This document shows, in pieces, positions 50,979 through 60,014 of a stretch of DNA of 64,000 bases. Below the pieces are notes generated by a model. It was not told the origin of the DNA. It saw only the letters and a list, made by a program, of their open reading frames with translations, and searched no databases. Source of the DNA: Paraburkholderia monticola. Its GTDB lineage: Bacteria; Pseudomonadota; Gammaproteobacteria; Burkholderiales; Burkholderiaceae. The stretch lies in assembly GCF_001580545.1 (NCBI RefSeq), contig NZ_LRBG01000038.1, positions 1 to 64,000 on the forward strand, written 5' to 3'. Position numbers and translations under genes: made by a program. Each line of letters opens with the position of its first letter. Within the stretch, counting starts at the first letter, position 1.

Positions 50979-51107
50979 CGGCAGGGGGCGGCGACGTCAT
51001 ATGCTCGATCCACAACCACAGGTGTACAGCGTTGCGCCGTGCCCGACGAGCGGTCGTCTTCGTGAGGCGCGGTTCATTCTTTTGATCGAGACATTGGAGA
51101 GACTTTC

Positions 51108-52007
51108 ATGAGCATCCGTTTTGACGGAAAGGTTGTACTGATCACCGGCGCAGGGGCGGGCCTTGGCCGCGTGCACGCGCTGGCATTCGCCGCACGCGGC
51201 GCGAAGGTGGTGATCAACGATTTCGGCGGCAGCCGGGACGGCACGGGTAGCTCGACCACGGCCGCGCAGGCCGTAGTGGACGAAATCCGCAAGGCGGGCG
51301 GCACCGCGATCGCGAACGGCGCGAACGTCGCCGACGCGGAGCAGGTCCAGGCGATGGTCGATCAGGCGATGGCCGAGTTCGGTCGCATCGACATCCTCGT
51401 GAACAACGCGGGCATCCTGCGCGACAAGAGCTTCGCCAAGTCGCAGCCCGAGGATTTCAAGCTCGTGCTCGACGTTCACCTGATGGGCTCGATCAACTGC
51501 TCGAAGGCGGTGTGGGACGTCATGCGCGCTCAGAACTATGGCCGCATCCTGATGACGACATCGGCAGCGGGCCTGTACGGCAACTTCGGCCAGGCGAACT
51601 ACGGCTCGGCCAAGATGGCGCTCGTCGGCCTCATGAACGTTCTGAGCGTGGAAGGCCGTAAGAACAACATCAAGGTCAACACGATCGCGCCGGTCGCGGC
51701 AACGCGCATGACCGAAGACGTACTGCCCGCCGAAGCGCTGCAACGCATCCAGCCGGAGCGTGTGACGCCGGGCGTGCTGTATCTGTGCAGCGAAGAGGCG
51801 CCGACGAAGGTGATCCTCGCCGCGGGCGGCGGCACGTTCTCGACCGCGACGATCATGGAGACGGCGCCGGTCCATCTTCCGGACACCGAACTGAGCCCGG
51901 AAGGCGTGGCGGCGCGCTTCGGCCAGATCGCCGACTGGAACACCGCACGAGCCTATAACGAAGTGAACGAGCAGGTGCAGATGTTCCTCGCACCCGTTGC
52001 GGGCTAA
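51108..52007 (+). CDS. SDR, MFE-2-like (3R)-hydroxyacyl-CoA dehydrogenase
   Basis: 299 aa. Rossmann motif TGAGAGLGRVHALAFAARGA and VVINDFGGSRDGTG, the pattern of the dehydrogenase domain of peroxisomal multifunctional enzyme type 2 (17-beta-HSD4), which oxidises (3R)-hydroxyacyl-CoAs including branched and sterol side chains. NNAGILRD, catalytic TSAAGLYGNFGQANYGSAK (Ser, Tyr, Lys). No hydratase domain is fused. Ribosome binding site GGAGAGA. Ends before a strong hairpin at 52034. Confidence 0.92.
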   Translation: MSIRFDGKVVLITGAGAGLGRVHALAFAARGAKVVINDFGGSRDGTGSSTTAAQAVVDEIRKAGGTAIANGANVADAEQVQAMVDQAMAEFGRIDILVNNAGILRDKSFAKSQPEDFKLVLDVHLMGSINCSKAVWDVMRAQNYGRILMTTSAAGLYGNFGQANYGSAKMALVGLMNVLSVEGRKNNIKVNTIAPVAATRMTEDVLPAEALQRIQPERVTPGVLYLCSEEAPTKVILAAGGGTFSTATIMETAPVHLPDTELSPEGVAARFGQIADWNTARAYNEVNEQVQMFLAPVAG

Positions 52008-52033
52008 ACGTTCGCACAGGTCGATGAGACTCG

Positions 52034-52066
52034 CACACGGCGTCCCGCACGGACGCCGTGTGCATT
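52034..52066 (+). terminator. Terminator hairpin after the SDR gene
   Basis: CACACGGCGTCC and GGACGCCGTGTG form a perfect 12-bp stem with a 5-base loop, followed by a short T run (CATTTT). It sits 27 bases after the SDR stop and just before the next gene. Confidence 0.7.
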
Positions 52067-52085
52067 TTCAGGGTGGAGGGATTTG

Positions 52086-53654
52086 GTGAAACTGGACTTT
52101 GCCAACGTCATGTCACACCTCGCGGTGCGGTTCGCGGCTCGCGAGGCGCTCGTCAATGTCGAGCGCGGGCGACGCTACCGCTTCGACGAACTGCACCGTC
52201 TCACCAACCGCATCGTCAACATGATGCGCGAGCGGCTGAGCCTGCGCCGCGGTGACGTCTATCTTTGCCTGCTCGAAAACGACAATCTGTCGCTGCTGCA
52301 CACGTGGACAGCGTTGAAGGGCGAAGCGTGCGCGGCCTGGACCAACTTCCGCGACTCGATCGACGAGCATCGCTGGCAGGTCGATTTCATCCGGCCAAAG
52401 GTGGTGTTCATCGAGAACGCGTTGCTCGATCGCTATTTCGACTGGCTGCACGAGCGCGGCATCGAGGTCGTGTGCATGGATCCGCCGGCTGCGCCGCGCG
52501 AGGGGCTCGCGTATTTCTGGGATCTGCTCGACGGCCTGCGCGACACCAATCCGGGTGTGTCGAGCGATGCGTTTTCAGACCCGCTCGTGTATCGCTTCAC
52601 GGGCGGCACGACCGGCGCGAGCAAGTGCGCGCAGTACACCATGGACAACTGGCTCGCGTGCCGCGACTCGCTGTATGTGGAGTTCGAACAGGTCTATTCG
52701 GAGGAAACACGCTACCTCCACATGGCGCCCATCAGTCATGGCTCGGGCCTGGCGATGCTGCCGACGCTCTTTCGCGGCGGCTGCACGATTACGCAGAACG
52801 TGCCGGACCTCAGGCAATGGTGCCGCAACATCGAGGCCGAGTGTGTGACGACCACGCTACTGCTGCCTACACTCGTCTATCGACTGCTCGAACTGCCCGA
52901 GGCCGCGCGACATGATCTGTCGAGCCTGCGCACGCTGGTCTATGGCGGCTCGCCGATGAGCCCCACGAAGCTCGCGCACGCACAGGAACGCTTCGGCAAC
53001 GTGTTCTTGCAGCAGTACGGCTCGACCGAATGCCTGCAGGCCGTCTCGACGCTCACGAAGGCCGATCACGCGCGGCCCGGCGAGCACCACCTGGCGTCGG
53101 CGGGACGTCCGTCGCCAGGCATCGACCTGAAGATCGTGGACGAGAGCGGCACCGAGCTCGCGCCCGGCGCGACCGGCGAAATCTGGCTGCGCTCGCGCGC
53201 GACGATTTCCGGCTATTTCGGCAATCCGGGCGCGAGCGCGTCGGAATTCGAGGACGGCTACTGGAAATCGGGCGATCTCGGCCATGTCGACGAAGAAGGG
53301 TATCTGTACATCGTCGATCGCAAGAAGGACATGATCATCACGGGTGGCTTCAACGTCTATGCCGTGGAAGTGGAAGCGGCGCTTAACTCGCATCCGGCGG
53401 TGGAAAACGCGGCCGTGGTCGGTGTGCCACATGAAGAATGGGGCGAGGCGGTGCATGCCGAGGTTGTTCTGCGTGCGGGCGCCGAGGTGTCCGACGGAAT
53501 GCTCATCGAGCACGTGAAGGCGCGGCTCGGGCGCTTCAAGGCGCCGAAAACGATCGTCTTCGTGCACTCGCTGCCGTTGAGCACAGTTGGGAAGGTCTTG
53601 CGGCGCGCGGTGCGGGAGAAATACTGGAAGGGTGTTTCGCGGCGCGTTTCGTAG
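52086..53654 (+). CDS. AMP-dependent acyl-CoA synthetase A
   Basis: 522 aa with GTG at 52086, five bases after GGAGGG; a TTG at 52083 is also in frame. Motifs: FTGGTTGASKCAQY in place of the usual TSGTTGxPKG loop, YGSTECLQ (A5), KSGDLGHVDEEGYLYIVDRKKDMIITGGFNV (split across A7-A8), and the catalytic Lys in LSTVGKVLRRAVRE. The loop ending K-C-A-Q rather than K-G is unusual. Convergent close paralogue at 53799. Likely activates the carboxylic acid substrate or a shortened intermediate. Confidence 0.93.
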   Translation: MKLDFANVMSHLAVRFAAREALVNVERGRRYRFDELHRLTNRIVNMMRERLSLRRGDVYLCLLENDNLSLLHTWTALKGEACAAWTNFRDSIDEHRWQVDFIRPKVVFIENALLDRYFDWLHERGIEVVCMDPPAAPREGLAYFWDLLDGLRDTNPGVSSDAFSDPLVYRFTGGTTGASKCAQYTMDNWLACRDSLYVEFEQVYSEETRYLHMAPISHGSGLAMLPTLFRGGCTITQNVPDLRQWCRNIEAECVTTTLLLPTLVYRLLELPEAARHDLSSLRTLVYGGSPMSPTKLAHAQERFGNVFLQQYGSTECLQAVSTLTKADHARPGEHHLASAGRPSPGIDLKIVDESGTELAPGATGEIWLRSRATISGYFGNPGASASEFEDGYWKSGDLGHVDEEGYLYIVDRKKDMIITGGFNVYAVEVEAALNSHPAVENAAVVGVPHEEWGEAVHAEVVLRAGAEVSDGMLIEHVKARLGRFKAPKTIVFVHSLPLSTVGKVLRRAVREKYWKGVSRRVS

Positions 53655-53674
53655 CGAATGCAGGTGGGGCCTTG

Positions 53675-53714
53675 AGCCGCTTCTATGGCGATGCCGTAGA
53701 AGCGGCTTTTTTTT
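53675..53714 (+). terminator. Rho-independent terminator
   Basis: AGCCGCTTCTA and TAGAAGCGGCT form an 11-bp stem followed by eight T residues, 20 bases after the synthetase A stop. Confidence 0.92.
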
Positions 53715-53798
53715 ATTCAGCGCTCGTGTCCAGGCAGCGCTCTTGTCGAGCGCGCGGCAGGGAAGGATCACGCCGCGCGCTTCATCCGCCCATACTAG

Positions 53799-55370
53799 TC
53801 ACCCGATACGGCGAGTCTGATCCTTCCAGTACTTCTCGCGCACGTGGCGGCGCAGCACCTTGCCGACCGGGCTCAACGGCAACGCCTCGACGAAGCTGAT
53901 GTTTTTAGGCGCCTTGAAGCGGCCAAGCAGGCCCTTGACGTGCTCGATCAGTTCCTCGGCGCTCACCTCGCTGCCGGCCCGCACGAGCACCTCGGCGTGC
54001 ACGGTCTCGCCCCACTCGACATGCGGCACGCCGACCACGGCAGCGTTTTCCACCGCCGGGTGCGAACTCAGCGCTGCCTCCACCTCCACGGCATAGACGT
54101 TGAAGCCGCCCGTGATGATCATGTCCTTCTTGCGATCGACGATGAAGAGGTAGCCGCCGTCGTCGAGATAGCCGAGATCGCCCGACTTCCAGAAGCCGTT
54201 GGAAAACTCCGCCGCCGTGCCCTCGGGATTATGGAAGTAGGCGCCGATCGTGCCGCGGCAACGCACCCAGATCTCGCCGGTTTGGCCTTGGGGCACTTCA
54301 TTGCCGTCTTCATCCACGATCTTGACCTCGATACCGGTGCCGACCTGGCCCGCCGACGCGAGACGCCCTGTCGCGACGCCGGTCAGATGATCGGCCTTCG
54401 ACAGTATCCCGACCATTTGCAGGCACTCGGTGGCGCCGTAGATCTGCGTGAAGACATTGCCGAAGCGCTCCTGCGCGAGCTTGAGCTTCGCGGGGCTCAT
54501 CGGCGAGCCGCCGTAAAAGATTGTCGTGAGCGAAGAGAGGTCGTAACCGGCGATCTCCTTCACCTCGAGCAGGCGATAGATCAGTGTCGGCACGAGCAGC
54601 GCGTTGGTGATCTTCTCGGTCTGGACGTTCAGGCTCCACTGGCGAAGGTCCGGCAGGTTCTGCGTGACGTTGCAGCCGCCGCGGAAAAACGTCGACAGGA
54701 TGCTGAAGCCGGACGCATGGCTGACCGGCGCCATGTGCAGATTGCGCGTGTGCTCGCTGAAGTACTGTTCGTTCTCGAAGTACGACGCGTCGCGCATCGC
54801 CATCCAGTTGTCGATGGTGTACTGCGCGCACTTGCTCCTGCCGGTCGTGCCGCCGGTGAAGCGGTAGATGAGCACGTCGTTGAACGCGTCGCTTTCGACA
54901 TCGGGATTGGCCTCGCTGCTATCGGCCACGAGATCCCAGAAGTTGTGCAGACCCTCGCGCGGCGGGGCGGGCGGGTCCATGCAGACCACCGTGATGCCGC
55001 GTTGTGTCAGGAGGTCGAAATAGCGTTCCAGTAGCGTGTTTTCGATGAACACCACCTTCGGCTTGATGAAATCCATCTGCCAGCAGTGTTCCTCGATCGA
55101 ATCGCGGAAGTTGGTGTACACCGCGCCGGCCTCGCCCTTGAGCGCCGTCCACGCATGCAGCAGCGCCATGTTGTCGTTTTCGAGCAGACACATGTAGGCG
55201 TCGCCGCGGCGCAGGTTCAGGCGCTCGCGCATCATGTTGGCGATCCGGTTGGTCAACAGGTGAAGCTCGCGAAACGTATAGCGCCGCTGGCGTTCGATGT
55301 TGACGAGCGCCTCGTTGTTCGCGTACTGCAGCGCGGTATAGCCGAGGATCCGCGCAAAATTCATTTTCAT
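53799..55370 (-). CDS. AMP-dependent acyl-CoA synthetase B
   Basis: 523 aa (MKMNFARILGYTAL). Close paralogue of synthetase A across its whole length, including the same unusual loop FTGGTTGRSKCAQY, YGATECLQ, and the C-terminal Lys in LSPVGKVLRRHVRE. The two genes converge tail to tail around one terminator, suggesting an inverted duplication. Divergence between them implies different chain lengths or ring intermediates. The GC-rich gap to the MBL-fold gene (55371-55524) shows nothing else. Confidence 0.93.
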   Translation of the reverse strand: MKMNFARILGYTALQYANNEALVNIERQRRYTFRELHLLTNRIANMMRERLNLRRGDAYMCLLENDNMALLHAWTALKGEAGAVYTNFRDSIEEHCWQMDFIKPKVVFIENTLLERYFDLLTQRGITVVCMDPPAPPREGLHNFWDLVADSSEANPDVESDAFNDVLIYRFTGGTTGRSKCAQYTIDNWMAMRDASYFENEQYFSEHTRNLHMAPVSHASGFSILSTFFRGGCNVTQNLPDLRQWSLNVQTEKITNALLVPTLIYRLLEVKEIAGYDLSSLTTIFYGGSPMSPAKLKLAQERFGNVFTQIYGATECLQMVGILSKADHLTGVATGRLASAGQVGTGIEVKIVDEDGNEVPQGQTGEIWVRCRGTIGAYFHNPEGTAAEFSNGFWKSGDLGYLDDGGYLFIVDRKKDMIITGGFNVYAVEVEAALSSHPAVENAAVVGVPHVEWGETVHAEVLVRAGSEVSAEELIEHVKGLLGRFKAPKNISFVEALPLSPVGKVLRRHVREKYWKDQTRRIG

Positions 55371-55524
55371 CTGATGTCTCCGGTTTCTTTGTTGTCAGGC
55401 TGCCGCGCTGCGCCGCGCCCGGCGCCTGCGCCGTTCCGCCTTGAGCTGATTGTATGCATTTGCCCAGAGCGTCACGCCTTCCTTTTCGTGGGGTCGCGAT
55501 GGCTGCTGCGGCGGCCCGTTCCGC

Positions 55525-56574
55525 TCAGACGGCCCGATACCAGGCCACGCCATGCTTCTCGTCGACCGCCGCGAGTCCGCGGTTCACGAGGTAGTTCAGA
55601 TGAGCGATGCTCTCTCCCGTGGCAAGTCCGTAAGTCGATGCGTCGCCGGGTCCGACGGCGCGGCCGAACAGCGTGCTGAATATGTCGACCGCGCGTTTGG
55701 GTTCGCTCAGCGCGCCGTGCAATCGCTCGATCGCGCGCCGCTGCGACGCCGCGAGGCGCGCAAGGCGCGCGTGCAGGCCGGTGAACGGTTCATTGTGCGC
55801 GGGCAGAACGAGTACGTCGTCGGGCACGCGCTCACGGATGGCGTCGAGCGAGGCGAGCCACTCGGCGAGCGGATCGGCGTCGGGCTCGCTCGGCAGCACG
55901 GACACGTTGGACGAAATGCGCGGCAGCACCTGGTCGCCCGACACGAACAGCTTGAGCGCCGGGCAGTACAGGCAGGCATGCTCGGGCGTATGGCCCGCGC
56001 CGACGACGACTTCCCAGTCATGGCCGCCGATCGCGATGATGTCCCGATCGCGGATGCGCCGATAACTGGCGGGCAATGCAAAGATGAGCCGCCCGAACGT
56101 GCCGAAGCGCTTCTGGTAGGTGTCGAGCGCCGCGTCGTCCCAGCCCGCGCGACGGTAGAACGCGATGGCTTCATCGGGTGCGGGATGCCCGGTGTCGCCC
56201 GCGAGCATGCGGCATTGCAGGTATTCGGTGCGCGTCATCCACAGGCGGCGGTTGGCGCGGCGCGTGAGCCAACCGGCCATGCCGACATGATCAGGGTGCA
56301 GGTGCGTGACGATCACGCGCGTCACCCCTTTGGCGAACGGCCCCTCCAACAGCATGCGCCACGTCTCGGCCGTGTCCTCGTTCCCTAGCCCCGTGTCGAT
56401 CAGCGTGTGACCGTCCGCTTCTTCGAGCGCCCAGACGTTGATGTGCGTGAGCGTCGAGGGCAGCGCGAGGCGCATCCAGCGCACGCCCGGCGCGATCTCG
56501 CGCGCTTCGCCGCGCTCCGGCGGGGTGCCGCAGGGATAGGCAAGGCCTGTGTCCCGGTGGTTCGCGTCAGTCAT
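55525..56574 (-). CDS. MBL-fold metallo-hydrolase
   Basis: 349 aa from ATG at 56574 (AAGGAAG upstream). Metallo-beta-lactamase fold with the binuclear metal motif THLHPDHVGMAG (HxHxDH), a further His in GAGHTPEHACLY, Asp in VSGDQVLP, and His in PAHNEPF. No signal peptide. Members near acyl-CoA genes are often thioesterase- or glyoxalase-like, but specificity cannot be read from the sequence. Divergent from the large acyl-CoA dehydrogenase at 56893 with two C/G repeats between. Confidence 0.92.
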   Translation of the reverse strand: MTDANHRDTGLAYPCGTPPERGEAREIAPGVRWMRLALPSTLTHINVWALEEADGHTLIDTGLGNEDTAETWRMLLEGPFAKGVTRVIVTHLHPDHVGMAGWLTRRANRRLWMTRTEYLQCRMLAGDTGHPAPDEAIAFYRRAGWDDAALDTYQKRFGTFGRLIFALPASYRRIRDRDIIAIGGHDWEVVVGAGHTPEHACLYCPALKLFVSGDQVLPRISSNVSVLPSEPDADPLAEWLASLDAIRERVPDDVLVLPAHNEPFTGLHARLARLAASQRRAIERLHGALSEPKRAVDIFSTLFGRAVGPGDASTYGLATGESIAHLNYLVNRGLAAVDEKHGVAWYRAV

Positions 56575-56649
56575 TGCTGCTTCCTTTACTGATGTCATTC
56601 GAGTGTGTACATCGCTCGCAGATTCGACTTGTATCGCGGTTCGCCCCTG

Positions 56650-56679
56650 CTTCGCCCCCTCCATTCCGAGGGGGCGAAG
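56650..56679. promoter_or_regulatory. Extended C5/G5 inverted repeat, candidate LAL operator
   Basis: CTTCGCCCCC and GGGGGCGAAG are perfect 10-base arms around TCCATTCCGA. It is the most symmetrical copy, 76 bases upstream of the MBL-fold start. Confidence 0.55.
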
Positions 56680-56692
56680 CCGCGCCCCTGCG

Positions 56693-56713
56693 CCCCCGTC
56701 TTCAGGACAGGGG
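56693..56713. promoter_or_regulatory. C5/G4 inverted repeat, second copy
   Basis: CCCCC and GGGG flank a centre in which GTC and GAC also pair (GTCTTCAGGAC). It lies 180 bases upstream of the acyl-CoA dehydrogenase at 56893. Confidence 0.45.
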
Positions 56714-56892
56714 CGGCGCATCGCCGCGCCTGCTCAAATCGAGGCCCACCTTCGTTTGACGGATACGCATGCGGCAGCGACGCGCGTGCGCGATCGACAA
56801 ACATTCGCCGGATCGAACTTGCGGCGCGCCGGGGCTTCGCGTGCTCGTACAGGCGGGCCGCCCGGCGACCGCACACTGAGCAGGAGTACACC

Positions 56893-58695
56893 ATGAGCTA
56901 TAGCGCGCCCATCAAGGACATGTCGTTCGTCATGAACGAATTGGCGGGACTCGACGATGTAGGCCGTTTGCCGGGCTTCGAGGAAGCCACGCCCGAGACC
57001 GCGCAATCCGTGCTGGAGGAAGCCGGCAAGCTGGCGAGCCAGGTCTGGGCGCCCTTGAACGTCGCCGGCGACCGGCAGCCTGCGCAGTGGAGCGAAGGCC
57101 GCGTCAGCGCGACACCGGGCTTCAGCGAGGCGTTCCGCCAGTTCGTCGACGGCGGCTGGCAGGGCCTCTCGCATCCCGTCGAGTACGGCGGCCAGGGCTT
57201 GCCGAGGCTCGTGGGGGCGGCATGCCTGGAAATGCAGAAGGCCGCTAACCTGTCGCTCGCGACGTGCCCGTCGCTTACCGACGGCGCGATCGAGGCGTTG
57301 CTGATGGCCGGCAGCGACGCACAGAAAACGCGCTATCTGCCGCGTCTCGTCTCGGGCGAATGGTCCGGCACGATGAACCTGACGGAGCCGCAGGCCGGCT
57401 CCGATCTCGGCTTGCTGCGCGCGCGCGCCGAACGCCACCCGGACGGCACGTATCGCATCTTCGGCACGAAGATTTTCATCTCCTGGGGCGAGCACGACAT
57501 GAGCGGCAACATCGTGCATCTGGTGCTCGCGCGCACGCCCGACGCGCCCGAAGGCGTGAAGGGCATCTCGCTTTTTCTCGTGCCGAAGTACCTCGTCAAC
57601 GACGATGGCTCGCTCGGCGCGCGCAACGACGTGCAGTGCGTGTCGATCGAGCACAAGATGGGCCTCAAAGGCAGCCCGACCGCGGTGCTGCAATACGGCG
57701 ACGAGGGCGGCGCGATGGGCGAGCTGATCGGCGAGGAAAATCGTGGGCTCGAATACATGTTCGTCATGATGGTGTCGGCGCGCTACGCGGTGGGCATGCA
57801 GGGCATTGCAGTAGCCGAGCGCGCGTACCAGAAGGCGCGTGACTATGCGAAGGAACGTGTGCAAAGCCGGCCGGTGGACGGCTCCGTGCAGCAGTCGGTG
57901 ACGATCGTCCATCATCCGGACGTGCGCCGCATGCTCGGCACCATGCGCGCGCTGATCGAGGCGTCGCGCGCGGTGGCCTACGTCGCGGCGGCGCACGCCG
58001 ACCATGCGCGTCATCATCCCGACGCGTCCGCGCGTGCCGAACATCACGCGCTCTATGAGTTCATGGTGCCGATCGTGAAGGGCTGGAGCACGGAGATGTC
58101 GGTGGAGGTCGCGAGCCTCGGGGTGCAGGTTCACGGCGGCATGGGCTTCATCGAGGAGACCGGCGCCGCGCAGTTCTATCGTGATGCGCGCATCCTGCCG
58201 ATCTACGAGGGCACGACGGCGATCCAGGGCAACGACCTGATCGGCCGCAAGACCGTGCGCGACGGCGGCGCGGTCGCGAAGCGGCTCGTCGGCGAGATCG
58301 GCCAGATCGTGCAGGCGCTGGCGGCACATCCAGCGTTCGTGGACAGCCCGGCATTCATGGCGATGCACCGGCATCTGGCGGCGGCGAATCAGTCGTTCGC
58401 CAATGCCGTGGCGTTCATGCTCGAGAACGCCAAACAGGATCCGAATGCCGCGTATATGGGCGGCGTGCCGTATCTGAAGCTCGTCGGCATCGTGCTGGGC
58501 GGCTGGCAGATGGCGCGGGCGCTGCTCGCTTCGCAGCGTTTGATGCAGGAGGATCCGGCGTTCCACGGCGCGAAGATTGCCACGGCGCATCATTACGCGA
58601 CGCATCTGCTGCCGCAGGCCGGCGCGCTCGAAGCCACGATCCTCGGTGCGCGCGACGGCGAAGGCGTGCTCGCGTTGAGCGAGGACCAGTTCTGA
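56893..58695 (+). CDS. Large acyl-CoA dehydrogenase (DmdC/FadE5-like)
   Basis: 600 aa from ATG at 56893 (AGGAG upstream). Class-specific N-terminus (MSYSAPIKDMSFVMNELAGL), NLTEPQAGSDLGLLRARAE, KIFISWGEHDMSGNIVHLVL (class insertion), QVHGGMGFIEETGAAQFYRD and catalytic Glu in IYEGTTAIQGNDLIGRK. A C-terminal helical domain of about 150 residues follows. Paralogue of 34160-36022 with the same architecture, probably for a different chain length. Confidence 0.93.
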   Translation: MSYSAPIKDMSFVMNELAGLDDVGRLPGFEEATPETAQSVLEEAGKLASQVWAPLNVAGDRQPAQWSEGRVSATPGFSEAFRQFVDGGWQGLSHPVEYGGQGLPRLVGAACLEMQKAANLSLATCPSLTDGAIEALLMAGSDAQKTRYLPRLVSGEWSGTMNLTEPQAGSDLGLLRARAERHPDGTYRIFGTKIFISWGEHDMSGNIVHLVLARTPDAPEGVKGISLFLVPKYLVNDDGSLGARNDVQCVSIEHKMGLKGSPTAVLQYGDEGGAMGELIGEENRGLEYMFVMMVSARYAVGMQGIAVAERAYQKARDYAKERVQSRPVDGSVQQSVTIVHHPDVRRMLGTMRALIEASRAVAYVAAAHADHARHHPDASARAEHHALYEFMVPIVKGWSTEMSVEVASLGVQVHGGMGFIEETGAAQFYRDARILPIYEGTTAIQGNDLIGRKTVRDGGAVAKRLVGEIGQIVQALAAHPAFVDSPAFMAMHRHLAAANQSFANAVAFMLENAKQDPNAAYMGGVPYLKLVGIVLGGWQMARALLASQRLMQEDPAFHGAKIATAHHYATHLLPQAGALEATILGARDGEGVLALSEDQF

Positions 58696-58721
58696 TCCGC
58701 AAGTGAGCGACTGTGCCAACG

Positions 58722-58750
58722 AAAACGGGGCCGCGCGGCCCCGTTTTTTT
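58722..58750. terminator. Bidirectional intrinsic terminator
   Basis: AACGGGGCCGC and GCGGCCCCGTT form a perfect stem with AA on the left and seven T residues on the right. It sits between the convergent dehydrogenase (stop 58695) and thiolase (stop 58796). Confidence 0.92.
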
Positions 58751-58795
58751 CGTCAGTCGTTCGCGCGGTGAGTACACCTGTGCGCGAGCAAACGG

Positions 58796-59974
58796 TCAAA
58801 GCACCTCGAAGAGCGCCGCCGCCCCCTGTCCGCCACCGATGCACATCGTCACCACCACGTGTCTGACTCCGCGCCGCTTGCCTTCGATCAGCGCGTGCCC
58901 GACGAGTCGCGCGCCCGACACGCCGAACGGATGCCCGACCGCAATCGCGCCGCCGTCCACGTTCAGACGGTCCAGCGGAATGCCGAGCTTGTCCGCGCAA
59001 TAAAGCACCTGAACCGCGAAGGCCTCGTTCAATTCCCACAAGCCGATGTCCTCGACCGTGAGTCCCGCCTTCTTCAGCAGTTTCGGGATCGCGAAGACGG
59101 GGCCGATGCCCATTTCGTCGGGCTCGCAACCGGTGACGCTGAAGCCGATGAATCTGCCGAGCGGCTCGAGCCCCTTTGCGGCGGCCACGCGCGCGCTCAT
59201 CACGACCGAGGCCGAGGCGCCATCCGAAAACTGCGAGGCGTTGCCCGCCGTGATGACACCGCCCGGCAGCGCCGTGCGAATCTTCGCGACGCCTTCGAGC
59301 GTGGTGTCGCCGCGGATGCCTTCGTCGGCGGTGACGGTGACGCGCTTCGTCACGATCTGTCCGCTCGCGCTATCGGTCAAGCCCGCGAGCACGGTGATCG
59401 GCACGATCTCCTTGTCGAAGCGTCCCGCCGCCTGTGCGGCCGCCGCGCGTTGCTGACTGCGAGCGCCATACTCGTCCTGGCGCTCGCGTGAAATGTCGTA
59501 GCGCCGTGCGACGTTCTCGGCGGTCTGCAGCATGCTCCAGTAGATCTCGGGCTTGTGCTCGACGAGCCACGGGTCGTTTGCGAACTGCTGGTTCATCTGC
59601 CGCTGCGTCCACGAGATGCTCTCGACACCGCCCGCCACGAAGATGTCGCCCTCACCGGCGATCACCCGCTGAGCCGCCATCGCAATCGTCTGGAGTCCGG
59701 AAGAGCAGAACCGGTTGACGGTGGCGCCGGGCACCGTGACCGGGCAGCCCGCGCGCAGCGCGATCTGGCGCGCGATGTTGCCGCCGGTGGCGCCTTCGGG
59801 ATTCGCGCAGCCGATCAGCACGTCCTCGACTTCGCCGGGTTCGATACCCGCGCGCGCGATGGCGTGCTCGACCACGTGGCCGCCGAGCGTCGCGCCGTGG
59901 GTCATGTTGAAGGCGCCTTTCCAGCTCTTCGCGAGACCGGTGCGCGCCGTGGAGACGATGACTGCTTCATTCAT
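58796..59974 (-). CDS. Acetyl-CoA acyltransferase (FadA-like thiolase)
   Basis: 392 aa, classical thiolase with the full catalytic set: Cys in NRFCSSGLQTIA, His in GGAIAVGHPFGVSGA, and second Cys in MCIGGGQGAAAL. Catalyses the last step of beta-oxidation. 40 bases downstream of the FadB-type gene on the same strand, so the pair encodes hydratase/dehydrogenase plus thiolase as in fadBA operons. Confidence 0.95.
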   Translation of the reverse strand: MNEAVIVSTARTGLAKSWKGAFNMTHGATLGGHVVEHAIARAGIEPGEVEDVLIGCANPEGATGGNIARQIALRAGCPVTVPGATVNRFCSSGLQTIAMAAQRVIAGEGDIFVAGGVESISWTQRQMNQQFANDPWLVEHKPEIYWSMLQTAENVARRYDISRERQDEYGARSQQRAAAAQAAGRFDKEIVPITVLAGLTDSASGQIVTKRVTVTADEGIRGDTTLEGVAKIRTALPGGVITAGNASQFSDGASASVVMSARVAAAKGLEPLGRFIGFSVTGCEPDEMGIGPVFAIPKLLKKAGLTVEDIGLWELNEAFAVQVLYCADKLGIPLDRLNVDGGAIAVGHPFGVSGARLVGHALIEGKRRGVRHVVVTMCIGGGQGAAALFEVL

Positions 59975-60014
59975 GATGTGTCGTTCCTTCGTTGTTGTAC
60001 CGTGCGGCGCGCGC

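Larger units (their letters stand above)
50748..51107. other. Divergent promoter region with two C/G repeats
   Basis: 360 bases between the acyl-CoA dehydrogenase and SDR genes. No gene seen. Contains the inverted repeats at 50898-50916 and 50960-50978, 44 bases apart between dyad edges. Confidence 0.6.
56575..56892. other. Divergent promoter region with two long C/G repeats
   Basis: 318 bases between the MBL-fold and acyl-CoA dehydrogenase genes, holding the two inverted repeats at 56650-56679 and 56693-56713. No gene of its own; open frames through it lack starts with ribosome binding sites. Confidence 0.6.
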
